This document shows positions 10,687 to 21,689 of a stretch of DNA of 64,000 nt, one piece after another; the first letter of the stretch is position 1, and each line of letters begins with the position of its first letter. Made by a program: the position numbers and the translations under genes. The stretch covers positions 5,265,205-5,329,204 of the forward strand of contig NC_087378.1 in the NCBI RefSeq assembly GCF_963675165.1. The letters are read 5' to 3'. The notes below the pieces were generated by a model that was given only the letters and a program-made list of their open reading frames with translations, had not been told where the DNA came from and searched no databases. This DNA comes from Halichondria panicea. Lineage: Eukaryota > Porifera > Demospongiae > Suberitida > Halichondriidae.

Positions 10687-12431
10687 TGTGTGTGTGTGTG
10701 TGTATTGTAAGTACTACTCATAATGAGCAGTACACTATAATTTGACAAGCTACATTTGTGGGCATATGTCATGAATACACCATTGCATGTTATCACTCTA
10801 TGCTCACCTTGATAACATCAGTCAGTGACTGTACATAAGCACGCTCAGTGACTATCACCTCTTTGACGACGTGAGTGCATTTCACAGGCCAAGAATCAGA
10901 CAACTTCTCTAGTATATCGACATCAGAGAAACTATATAGACAAAACAAAAAACATAAAGGCTTGTAAAGCTATATACACAGCAGATGAGACTTGTAGAGT
11001 ATAACTGTTTTTCGATAGAGAAAAAGAACACGCCAAATGAATTAATGCTTGCTTGGACACAGTTAAATATTTCACACAATCTTCTTACTATGACTGGCTC
11101 ACAAATACGTGAGCCACTGAAGCAGGCACAATAAAAACAAAGATTACCCAGTGCAAATACCCTAAGCCAAAATAAAGTGTATATAAAATTATAGACCTAT
11201 AAGTTATTATAATAGCTGAAAGTACAATCAGAGATAAGCATTCACTTGACAATATAATTATAACTGTTATCAGTACAATAACAGTATAGAGTACATACAC
11301 ATGAAAGGGATTTTACCTGAACATAAATTCCATCGATCGCATGGTCCCTGGGCTTATAGAACAGGGAAAATGGCTGTCGCTATCTTCCAAGAGGGACAGT
11401 CGTGATGTTCTATTAGAGTAGATGCTAGAAGTATCTGTGGGCATTGTTGGTTCAATTCGTATCAGTCTCATACTACTTCGTGTTCCATTGTGAGCTTGAA
11501 ACTTAGTTGAGGGTTTCTGAGTTACATTAACCTTCGTTGATTTTGGGGACACAAATGGACAACTGTTAACGATTGTTGATGTACTCTTTAGAGGTGATTT
11601 TGGCGGGGGAGTTGGTTGTTTGCTGTCTCTAGCAGGTTCTGTTTTATTATCAGTTGGAGATTCTGGATCATGTTTTGGTACTCTTGTAACGGGTGATTTT
11701 AGCGGAGGAGTGGGTGGTCTTCTACCCATGTTGTGCTTTGACAGACTGCTTAGCGGGGATTTAAGTGGAGAGGTTGCTTTGACTGTACCCAGTTCCTTTG
11801 AGTTTGGTCTTGATTTTTGCAGAGAAAACTGCTTGCATACAGGTTCATCAAATTCTCGCTCATTTTCAGCTGATTCAGGTGTTGAAAACATTTTGACAGG
11901 AGATTTCGGTGGCAAAATTGGGTCCTTTGTAGGTATACCAGCTTTCAGCACACACTTTCGAGGGGAGACTGGGGGTCCATTATTCTGTAACAGAGACTGT
12001 TCTTCTTGTTCTTTGGTGACAGTGCCAACATGGATGATGGATGTGAAGCCATTTGGTGTGGTAGAATTTTGCATAGTTGCTATGGCATCAGTTTCAGAGA
12101 TGGCAGAAATCATCGGTGCACACACACATTCAGCTCCAAAACTTGATTGCATTCCATTATGATCACGGTCCATTGTGGAGCAGTCAGTTTCGAGTGGGCT
12201 CAATGGTCTTGTCTCAGAGTTGAGGGCTGTTGGTAGCATCATTGGTAAGTTTGACAGAGCTGATATTTTAGCTGGTTTATTATGAACTCTGAAAGGACTT
12301 AACGAAACCAAAGTTTTAGGCTGAGGACTTTCTTGAATTTGAGATGGGAAGAAAAGGCCATGTTGAGTCCCACAATGGCTGGGTGAATTTGGTGGGAATA
12401 GGGGCTTCTTTTCAACAAAAAGTGATGCCAT
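8228..12431 (-). CDS. DH-domain Rho guanine nucleotide exchange factor, no PH domain seen
   Basis: Exons (minus): 12431-11317, 10931-10808, 10649-10546, 10362-10188, 9906-9700, 9643-9583, 9423-9291, 8783-8596, 8400-8228. The frame is continuous, giving 759 residues. Residues 1-372 are Ser/Pro-rich and carry repeated PPKSP-like motifs. The DH domain follows: KEVIVTERAYVQSLTDVI, GYLTPL, SPENFARVFVDCDFI, LTSYLIKPVQRILKYPLLLE (the conserved CR3 helix) and the helix ending in NQLR. Such domains load GTP onto Rho, Rac or Cdc42. No PH domain follows; the tail is Ser/Arg-rich and ends in a basic KKSKSKV. The intron after 9700 needs a GC donor (CCA/GCAAGT), which the phase supports. The 10650 acceptor directly abuts a TG/CA microsatellite. 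Start: first ATG after a possible acceptor near 12463, so an upstream exon is possible. Specific paralogue not assigned. Confidence 0.85.
8427..8440. repeat. Poly-G tract
   Basis: An uninterrupted run of about 13 G just outside the last RhoGEF exon, in the intron. Possible G-quadruplex former; length may be sequencing-sensitive. Confidence 0.7.
8896..9231. repeat. Inverted-repeat element with G-runs
   Basis: Bounded by CAGGGCTGCAT and its exact inverse ATGCAGCCCTG. It contains long G runs (GGGGGGG) and GGCATGCTCCCCCC. Related degenerate sequence lies at 19190-19360 and 24960-25110. In an intron of the RhoGEF gene. Confidence 0.7.
10653..10703. repeat. (TG)n microsatellite adjoining a splice acceptor
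   Basis: About 25 TG units with one TGGG interruption. Read on the coding strand it is CA-rich and runs straight into the ATGCAG acceptor of the RhoGEF exon 10649-10546. Confidence 0.9.
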
Positions 12432-13145
12432 GGCTGACCAGTAAATTAGCTTTTGAGCTTCACTAAACAACAGAACTTTAAGACAGAATCAGTAACAGAC
12501 TAAACTACAGCTAAAGGAGATATCAACTACTTCTACAATGCTATTAGTGCAGTTTAATACAGCACATTGCATATATACATCCCCCTAGCTACAGGATATG
12601 CAACTCATGACAGTGAAATAACATCAACCATTTCCTTGTATAGATTTGTATTGTTTATTTAAGCTTGCACATCAACCATGAAAAAATGTGTCTATGAGCA
12701 ATCATCCACAACCATCCATCAAAAACCGCATAACTTCGATACACAGGGGATAAAATGGCGCTACTGAGAAAATGGGGGAAAACCTAAAGAGTGGTGAGTT
12801 ATAAAAATAGCAATGCAAAAAGTATGTGGTTAGAAAACATAATAGATATGCAAACACAAAGACTTTCAGTAATAATTATACTTGATTGATAATGGCCAAA
12901 ATAAAAACACCGTGACTGTCACTCTTGATTTAAATGTCAGTCTCACAGTATAGTAACAGCTCTGATGAATTCTCAAGTGTATACAACAGGCAGGCGGAGA
13001 GTGCATGCATAGGTGAGTTATAAAACTAGCAATGCTTGTGGTTATAAAACATACATATATAAGATAAATGCAAACACAAAGCTTTCAATGTGATCAACAC
13101 AAGATAATGGCCAAAAAGTAAGTGAAGTGAACACTGTGACTGCTG
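12432..13145. other. Intergenic stretch RhoGEF/TAF1B with a tandem duplication
   Basis: No gene is seen. It holds the TAF1B 3' region and the RhoGEF upstream region (both genes minus strand). A direct repeat pairs 12794-12990 with 13013-13210; the second unit includes the last 65 bases of TAF1B, including its stop codon. Confidence 0.7.
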
Positions 13146-13210
13146 TCACTCTTGATTGTCAGCATTCAAACCAACACCTTTCTCTGATGAATTCTCAAGT
13201 GTACAACAGG
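12794..13210. repeat. Direct duplication of the TAF1B 3' end
   Basis: Units 12794-12990 and 13013-13210 start with GTGAGTTATAAAA, share ATGCAAACACAAAG and GATAATGGCCAAAA, and end with GATGAATTCTCAAGTGTA. They are separated by about 22 bases and differ by small indels. Confidence 0.8.
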
Positions 13211-16200
13211 CGTCAGACTTTGCAAGTGTTGAAAAAGTTTCCTCCTGAAAAAGGTGATTGGTGCATGAAATACTCAGTTCATCTTCTATTTGGAGTGCAC
13301 TCAACTTAGGCGACGGAGGGTGTGCAATTCCGGCATTGCACTGAAATAGGCTACTAGTAGACTCTTGACTATGTGGCTTAGTTACATCCATGAACAGAGT
13401 TTGATATTGGGAATCAGTTAGCTCAGGACACTCTGGTTCAATTTGAGACAAGCTTGGTGACTGTGAATCCACAATTACATTACAAAATGGTACAGGCAAA
13501 AACCGAGTCTTGGCTTGTTGTGCAGCTATCGCATGGAACTGGGTTTCTGTTTCTGTTTCTGAAGTGATATCCTCTCGATGCTTTATCCCTGTTTGTGGGA
13601 CAGATTCTTTACACTGAATCACTGTCTGCGGTACGGCCTCTACTTGTGGAACAGGTATCTCTGGACACCGGTTCACCGTTTGGGATAACTGATACTCAAA
13701 CATACTAAGTAACGCTTCTTGAAGTTGGGGAAATCTGTGTTTTAAACCAGGAGAAGGGGGGACTACAATTGGAGGTTGGGGTTCATGTAGTTGAGACAGG
13801 TGAGCTCCAGAACCAATTTCCTGGCAATCTGATTCCTGCATGCCAGAAGCTTGAAATTCGTGGATATTGAAGATTTGTGACGGGGACTCAATGGTAATAC
13901 AGTTTTTTGTTTCGGAAAAAGCCACATTAGAATCTTGAATCTTGATATGCAACTGAGACTCAGAATATTGTGGTGCACTTTCTGTGTCAAAAGTAGAACC
14001 AGAATGTTGTGTTGCACCTTCTGTGTCAAAACTAGAACCTAAAGTCTCGATCTTGGAGCTAACAGAAGGTTGTGGTGAACCTTTAGTTTCTAAAAGAGGC
14101 GCGTGGATATCGACAGAATCAGAATCTTGCGATTGAGCATCAGAGCTAAAATCAAAAAGGTCGTTAATTTTAAATTCCGAGAGGCTCATGTTCATTATTT
14201 CTTGAAACTGAGAGTCATGACAGCTGAAATTCAGCTCATGGCTTGAAGTCTGAGACTCGGAGATACTCGAATACTGAATATCATCAGTTTGGGTCTTTTT
14301 TTCAAACTTCCAGCGTCCTAACGGTATACGAACCTCCGGATCATCTGTTTCAGGCACAAACATCCAGCGCCTAAATGGTATACGACTGCTGGGTTTCTTG
14401 TTTTGACTAACATTCTGCACTCTCTGAGGCAACGGGAACAGTGCCTCCTCAGTCTGTGTCTGTGAATGTGTCTGTTTTTCACTGTATTGATATTTATTAC
14501 CGGTTTTAAACTCCAGCAATATGCTGTACGCCTGCTTTAACGTGTCAGTTGCAGACACGATCTGCGATTCAATACAACACACTTGTTCGTAGAGTTCTGT
14601 TGCCGAAACATCAAGAATATTAGAACAAGTCTGTAACAAGAATTTAAAAGAGTGAGAGAATTCAATTTCATGAAATCTGTTACTCTTAGGGCCTCTCTGT
14701 AGACAGTCAAAAAGTTTCCAGGAAACATGTTCTGACTTCACAAGGTCGGAAACGTACACTCTCCTTATTGGTCTGAATGTCACTTCACACTGGCGCTTGT
14801 CGTTGCAGCCAGGTGGTAACTCCTCCCATTTATTTGTTTTCAACCGAGCTCGCTTTATAATATCGCTCAATTCACTGCAGAACTCAGGATCCAAGGGTTG
14901 AACTGTGCAGATGAAATTATAGTACACTGTCACAAGCACCTAAACCACTCATGTGAATATAAGGAGAACTCTACTAATTACACCTATAATGATGAATGTC
15001 CGGTGATAAATTATACACAAGCAGTAGTAGCCGGGTACTTACATTGAAGAGCAATTATACTACTGTAGTGAACATTATTATCATTAACTATACATTATGT
15101 ATGTGTACGTAGTAATAAATGCACATAAGAAGGAGAATACTGTAATGGAAATGCTTCGCTACAGTGAAAACTTACGGGTATCAGGATTTTTGTCAGTAGG
15201 ATTAAAACGAGCACTCGTCAGAAGCTCATCATGGCAATACTCGATGAAATTGCTGGGATTCGTGACTAAGGCAAGCTCACTGTTAAAAGGAATTAATGAA
15301 ACCAATAAATATTATGAATCGATGCTTTAAATGTTTACGGCCCGCTTCCAAATCACACCTACATGTATACCATTTGTGAACACAGACATTTACTGAAAAT
15401 AACTAGAGCACTGAAGTGATAAACCCTCGGCGATTTTACGTCTCATAATACGTGTCACAACTCCAGATTGTTGCACAAATTAAGTGAAAGTTAGTATAAG
15501 AATGTACATGAACATGGAAACCTAGCAGCAACTACCCGGAGGAAAATAAGATTTGAAAGCTTTGACAAGGTTTTGAAAGCGGGCAGTGGTGCATGCACCA
15601 AGTAGAGCCAGCAAGCCTAAAATGTTGTCTGGACAGCTATCCATGCTGTAAACGCAGTGCTATGCATGGCATCCAGATGAGTAGACTCAGATATCACACA
15701 AAACCAACCGCAGCCACGCCTCGGGTAACAATTGCTATAAACCAGCGTGTAGATGAACGTACAATGTCATACAGTATATACCTTTTAAACCTGTAGGCAC
15801 TTGGGTTGTACCATAGCTACCTTGAATGCAAATTATAGACATGTGTATCACCAACCCAGAGTATACAGCCATCTATTAGCCATGGAATAATTACTTCCCC
15901 ATACCTCTTATTCTCAGGAATGCCATTTGAGAGAGATACAAGTCTCTTTTTGCAGTAGAGCGCTACCCAATCTTCCCACAGGTATAAGTAGTCACCATCA
16001 TCAGGTGGGTTCTCTTCCTGACAATCTTGACGAACCCACTCAACCATCTCACTACATAGCAGAAGAATTCTCATCAAAACAAAACTGCACTGTGTTTGAG
16101 GAGCAGTGAGGGATTGAACTTGAAACAAAGCCTCTAAAATAGCAGCTCATAATTATGACCGCTTCGGAAATAACAGTACATGTAGATATGGGAAGGTATC

Positions 16201-19200
16201 AGCCTGTACTGTGAATAAAGCTGTACAAGGAAGGCCTGAAAATACACTAACGCAAAATAATTATACACATGCATGTATGATGTATTTACTCAGTGAATTT
16301 CATGAGCACAAGGTCATAGGTGTGCAATTCAAACTCACTCACAATTCATAAATATCATCTAAGCGGTAGGCCATCCTCAGCAGGTACACAACGATTGACA
16401 TGCACCGAATTTCAAAGGTGCGATGAGTGTGAATGAAAGCAGCATCAAACTCAGGGCTTTCGATACAACTCAAAGCCCTGCCCACCATTTTGTTGAAGTA
16501 CTCAGGAAGATGCAGTTTCTTGGTGAAGATCTGGCACATGGTTGTTGGGGTGATGGTGGGTATTGGTGGGAGAGGAAGGTACCAACACAGATTACGCAAA
16601 AAAATGTACAGTTGATCCGCAGACATGTCTCCCTGTGCATGCAAACAGCATAATAAACAATAATTATTAGTCAACTATAAATTGATGACAGATAGCTAAG
16701 CATACTTACAAATAAAAAAGTTTGATAAAAGCAATTTAAATCCATGTACACAATATAATATACAAGCCACTTCTTAGTCCAACATGAGTTGCTTACTGCC
16801 TTAGAAGAAAGTGAGGTTGCGTCCTTGCTTTGGAAGTAGCTGCTAGGGAGCAGGCTCAATACATTGTGATATGGGAATTGATTAAGCTGGATCCATCTGA
16901 GAAAAAATATACAACTTTTTGTGTGAATAATATTATAGTCTACGACAGTTTTTTGTACGAATGCAGCAGGATCAGCAATATTCCAGTAGTCTACAGCTAG
17001 CATAATTATTTTCAAAGCTTTAAGGACAATTTTCTGTGTTTCCTAGCTACTACATAATTGTGTATACATAAAAAATTAGCAATGGTATGCAAAAACACCT
17101 TGCAAAATCGCTTAGAAGAACATTCTGTTGTGTGTAGAGAAGACCCAGGTAGCAGATAGCCACAGTGTGCTTCAGAGATAGAACCCTCATGTGTGATCCA
17201 CCTTGCTTCTTAAGGGTCTTGTAGTACTCATCAGCCTCCTCTTTAGAGTTGTCTTTACTAACCAACTTTTCCACAGATGCAGTATTCTCCTCATCAGAAG
17301 CGCTGCTCTCTTCAAATAGGTGTACATCATCAGAGAATCCACTCAGAGGACTATTAGGTTCTTCTTTCACGTTTGTCGACAACATTTTTCCAGCCTTTTC
17401 TAAAAAATCTCCATCATAGCCAACCTTTGCCTCTGCAGTCTTTACAGTGCTTGTTGTCTCAGTAGGGTGTAATAACTTTTCAAGATCGTGTGAGAGCTCA
17501 GCATCAAAGTCAATCTTTCTCCTAGCACCCTTGTTCTTTGAACTAAATTCATGCTTATTGGACTGTATCTTAGCTTTAATACCAACACCAGTGTGGCCTT
17601 TTTGTGCATTTCTCGACATTTCAGTAACACTCTTTCTTTTTATTTTCATAGGACTTGCTTTTGTTTTTTTAGAAATTCTTCTACGCTTGGATGGCATTGA
17701 CTCGCACTCACAAACAAAGTTCTCATCATCAAGATCACGACTTGTACCGGCCTTTAATTTCCCGAACCTTACACATGCTTTACAAGTACATTCTTTTTTA
17801 GTAACATGAGGTGTGAGGGTAGGTAGGGAATTTTTACAAGAGGGGCATAGAGACTGCTTTCTCTTGGGTGCTCTGGCCTTAGTGATACGATTCTTCACTT
17901 GCTTTGCTGTTTCATTCGAACGCACTTTTGGATTATTCTTGTATTTCAATTGCTTTTCTGAAAGATCTTGATGCATACATTTTATGGGAAGTTCTATTGA
18001 GTTCTTGAAAGCATATCCACTGTATTTAAGGAACCTGAACCAGACGAGCTTAACAGCTTCCTATGAATAAATTTAGAGAGAAAAACCACATGCAAAACTA
18101 GAGCACTAAAGTGCAAACCCTCGGCTGGTAACATGACAATAAAAAAACCAGAGGAATGATATAATTATAATGCAGTGCATGTAGCATATGTAAACAACTC
18201 AAGAGCAATAAAACTAAACTAACAACGTGCACAACAACAACTTTCATCTTAATGTCTAATTACACGTTGACAAAAGATTAACAGGAAATGAATTCAGGAC
18301 AGATCGTATATTGGGTTTAGAATGTGCCACTTAGTCTGGCCACGCCCTCCCCAATTCCTATCGGGTCAAGTTAACTGTTCGTGACGACACCCTAAGAGAT
18401 CTTGGGGTGTGAAACCGCACGCATGCAGTTGTGTAAACTCAGCATCACGTGCATATACTAAGTGCTCTTATAATGACAAAATGTCGTCCTGGCAGTGGTG
18501 TTTGAGGAAAAAAAAAAGAAAGGTCTTAAGGACAAACCATTAATCTGATTCTAGCCATGTGTCCAGACTCCCAATCATCTAGTGTTCATGTAAACTTCTC
18601 AGTGCTAGTGGCAGCAGTTGCAGACTGGGATGGGAGAATACTCACAAATATCAGTCGAGGCTCTTTTCTTCAGCAGTAGCATGGCTATTTTAGGTATAGA
18701 TCGGCTACAGCTAGTATTATCAGTAGAGCTATCTGTATCATGACTGGCACTGTGCACTCGAATCATTTTTCTAGGAGCAGCTTACTGTGTTCACACGTGG
18801 CAGAAAATTTTACCGAGCATGCACATCTGAGGTTACTAATTGCAATTATTGTCCGGAAATTGCCCTGTGGCCGGACGTTAATAAGAGCACTGATATATAG
18901 ATGGGCTCGCCTATATATCTCAAGACTGAGCTCAAAGAACTACAGTATGAGACACTGTGGAGCATGTCATTTTTATATTATGGAGCTATTATATAGTGCC
19001 TTAGAATTCTTGGACAGCCGAAGGAAGTCCTAAAAACCTGAGTGACAGGGTTCGTTCTAGACACATGAAAATATTAACTTGAAGTCTTTATTTGTGTACT
19101 GAATTATGCCTCGGTGTGCATGCGCAAGCGAGGTGTACGGTAGTGTGTTTGTGTGTCTGTGTGTGTAGACTGCTACATCTGCCAGGGTGTCATACAGAAT

Positions 19201-21231
19201 TTTGAAGTAGAGGGGGGAAATGAGTAAAGTAACCAGAAAATGTTGCTAAAAAAAGGTTAACAGTTATTTCAATACCCAGCTATGGACACTCAGTCATAAT
19301 TGAAAGGGGGGGGGGATTGGAGCTAGGGGGGATATCCCCCCTCCCCCCTCGTATGACAGCTAGCCTGTCTGCTCAAGGATGAATCAAGTGCAAGTAAGAG
19401 TTTCTATAGGCTTCTAGTCATGTTTTCTTGGAAATTCGTGGATTTGCAAAATAATGCTTCGTTCTTGAGTTTTGCTTACTTGGAATGCCATTGCAGCCTT
19501 TTCAGAAGAATGCGTAGCAAAACTTGTTCACCGAGTGTTGCTACTCTACTTAGTAGTTAGCTCTGCACTAGAACGCTAGCTATTGGTAGCTGCAAGCTAT
19601 TGGTAGCTGCAAGAGTGAGAAGAGAGCTAAGGCTCTGCTGATGCAGCCATTAATTTTAGACTTGAACTTTTAGCATCGATCGTTTTTAACAGCAATCATG
19701 GTCGATCATTTACCCACTCTCTGAGTTTCCGTTTCCCTTGTGATTCTGCCTGCATGCAACTAAATTAATTTAATGCAAAAGCTATTAGTTATGTAGCTTT
19801 GGCACCTCACCGAGGCATCAGCACCGCAGACTTTCATTTATTGTCAGTGTCAGAACACATGCATTATTACTCTTCGACTACTAAAAACAAGGTACACAGA
19901 ACAATCGTCTTGTAACCGCGCCCCATTTCGGTAGAGTGAAATCTGATGTTGTCGTACCTCCTCTGACCACAGTGGCTAACACTTAATTTAATATCACCAC
20001 TCAGTTATCTAACCGCGGCACTTATAAGGCGTGACACAACTCTTGATCTATCAAGACCCTTTTCCAAAGAGGCTGATATACGAGACTATGCGTCTCCTTG
20101 CGGATGACACTTGTACAAGGTACAAGCCTGATTGTATTTCTAACTATGAGAATTGCATTTGATCTGTATGCTAACTGTATGCGCATGCCTCTCTCCACTG
20201 TAAAAGTATGTGTTAAGCAATTTTTAATGAGAAGAGTCGAACAGGGTGCATACAATTTTATTTACAGTAAAAACAACAAAACATTGCTTGCCAAAATTTA
20301 CCTACTACCGAATGTTTTGTGAGCATCAAACATTTGAGAACTTTGCGATAGTTGATCAATTCGCAACAACAAAATCCTAATTATTACACACGATCCTTGC
20401 CAGAACGCAGTAGTTAGATCGCAAAGGGTCAAATTTTCTGCTGATTTGGCTCATTCGCAAAGGTTTTTCACCCGCAAAATATTCTAGTAATACGGTATAA
20501 AATATTCTGTACTACCATTAGCGGGTAACTTTTGTGGGGTAAAAATTTGTTTATCTGAAAAACGGTGGTTTTCGTGAGTAAAATTTCGTTTAGTCTCGTT
20601 GCCTGCACTGCATTCATACGTTCTGGTAAGCCACACCTACGTTAACATTTCGTGGAGGTCAGCTTGCCTACGAAAACAACGAATTTTTACCACACGAAAC
20701 TTACCCGCTATACGGTATGTACTTTTCTACATAGATCCAAAAGTGTTGTGCTAGCAAGAACAAATCTTAAGCACCAACTCATCTACCATACCTTTAAAGA
20801 GGGGTCACATCCAAGGCGAATAAGAGCATTACACTGTATCTGCAGGATTTTTTGAAACTTTTCGAGGATTGTTACTTTTTCTTCTTTTTCATCATTATTT
20901 TCCTCTTCTATAAATAGCCATAATTATGTGGATTGTCATGACAATAAATGATTATAGGTACCATGTACCAATAAATAGTACTATGGTATGACCACCAACC
21001 TTTTATAGGAGTGGGTATGGCAACTTGAGAGGATTCGATCTTTTCCTTGACAACATACTGCTCTCTTGCTTGCTAGATAATTAATGTAGTATCTATCAGT
21101 GAATAGCTTTATAGTTAGGCACAGGCTAGGCTTGCCTGAGATTGTGTGCCACATTCCGAACAGAAAAAGAAACCGTTATCATTGATAAGATCTTCGCCAC
21201 CACATATCTCACACTTTTCGCTAACATCCAT
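13146..21231 (-). CDS. TAF1B: RNA polymerase I initiation factor TAF1B (SL1 subunit), extended form
   Basis: Exons (minus): 21231-21136, 21072-21000, 20907-20792, 18060-17099, 16896-16797, 16632-16343, 16051-15821, 15279-15176, 14902-13146. Phases agree throughout; 1242 residues against about 588 in human. The N-terminal zinc ribbon is C7-x2-C10 and C24-x2-C27 (EKCEICGG, FFFCSECG). The cyclin-fold signatures align with human: KLVWFRFLKYSGYAF, SLKHTVAICYLGLLYTQQNV, LHLPEYFNKMV, VVYLLRMAYRLDDIYEF. The protein is TFIIB-like, sits in SL1 at rRNA gene promoters and helps recruit Pol I. Two parts are unusual: a basic, Cys-containing insert between the cyclin-fold helices (encoded by 17976-17200), and a Ser/Gln-rich tail of about 450 residues, including RIPFRRWMF and RIPLGRWKF. 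Intron 1 has a GC donor (CAG/GCAAGC). Intron 3 (18061-20791) is 2.7 kb with repeats. Head to head with the Kelch gene. Confidence 0.9.
19103..19840. repeat. Microsatellite-carrying inverted-repeat element, family B
   Basis: Begins TTATGCCTCGGTGTGCATGC, then GAGGTGTACGGTAGTGTG and a TG tract. Ends with ACCGAGGCATCAGCACCGCA. A segment with GGGGGGG/CCCCCC (about 19190-19365) appears inserted. In TAF1B intron 3. Confidence 0.75.
20514..20717. repeat. Palindromic MITE, family A, subtype 1
   Basis: Left end degenerate (ACCATTAGCGGGTAA), right end TTACCCGCTATACGGTA. Body shares TTTCGTGAGTAAAATTTCGT with 47346-47552 and, inverted, with 4360-4567. In TAF1B intron 3. Confidence 0.8.
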
Positions 21232-21689
21232 AGATCTATAGAGCAAGTACTGAGCGAGAGCGAAGAGAGACCAAATAATGAACACACAGAAGAATTTAAC
21301 TACACATGGCATGTACATGTTGTAATTAAAAGATGAAAACAATCCACGTGGGTGAGTGGAACTCTATAGGAAGCACACCACTCTGATTGATGCACACCAA
21401 ATCTGTCTCGCAATCACCAATCACGTGCAAAATCTTCACAACAATCATATTTAATACTGATATTAAACTTCAATCACCCCTCTGAATTGGACCCAGCCAC
21501 CAGGAAACTATTCAGGTGAGCTACAGAGCAACTAAGTGAATGTACCTGGCCATGATAATTATGATGATAGGCCTAGGTCTTGCCAGCATAAGATCACACA
21601 TGCCATGTACATGTGCTTTTACACTTTTTTGTTTATACATGTATAGGCATCACAATGGTAGCATGATCCTTGTGTGAAGCCCCCTGAAC
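21232..21689. promoter_or_regulatory. Bidirectional promoter TAF1B/KLHL with two CACGTG E-boxes
   Basis: 458 bases between divergent start codons. Perfect CACGTG hexamers lie at 21345-21350 and 21422-21427. Such sites bind bHLH-Zip factors of the Myc/Max/USF type. No TATA box is evident at a fitting distance. Function is inferred. Confidence 0.5.

Larger units (their letters stand above)
18061..20791. other. Large TAF1B intron 3, repeat-filled
   Basis: 2.7 kb with no convincing coding exon. It holds a fragment reading GCACTAAAGTGCAAACCCTC (18101-18120; similar inverted at 38885-38904), a family B element (19103-19840) with a G-run element nested in it, and a family A element (20514-20717). 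Short open frames at 18740-19033 and 20098-20322 have no recognisable features. Confidence 0.75.

Noticed and set aside
11620..12162. 180-codon plus-strand frame over the RhoGEF first exon
   Set aside because: Antisense to a long Ser/Pro-rich coding exon; low-complexity Gly/Ser composition mirrors the other strand.
15593..15796. 67-codon frame between TAF1B exons
   Set aside because: Part of a dispersed repeat also seen near 26800-26960 (shared CATGGATAGC and GCCTCGGGTAAC-type words); no coding support.
18740..20322. Short open frames in TAF1B intron 3
   Set aside because: They lie in or beside repeat elements, lack domains, and no splice pattern links them to neighbours.
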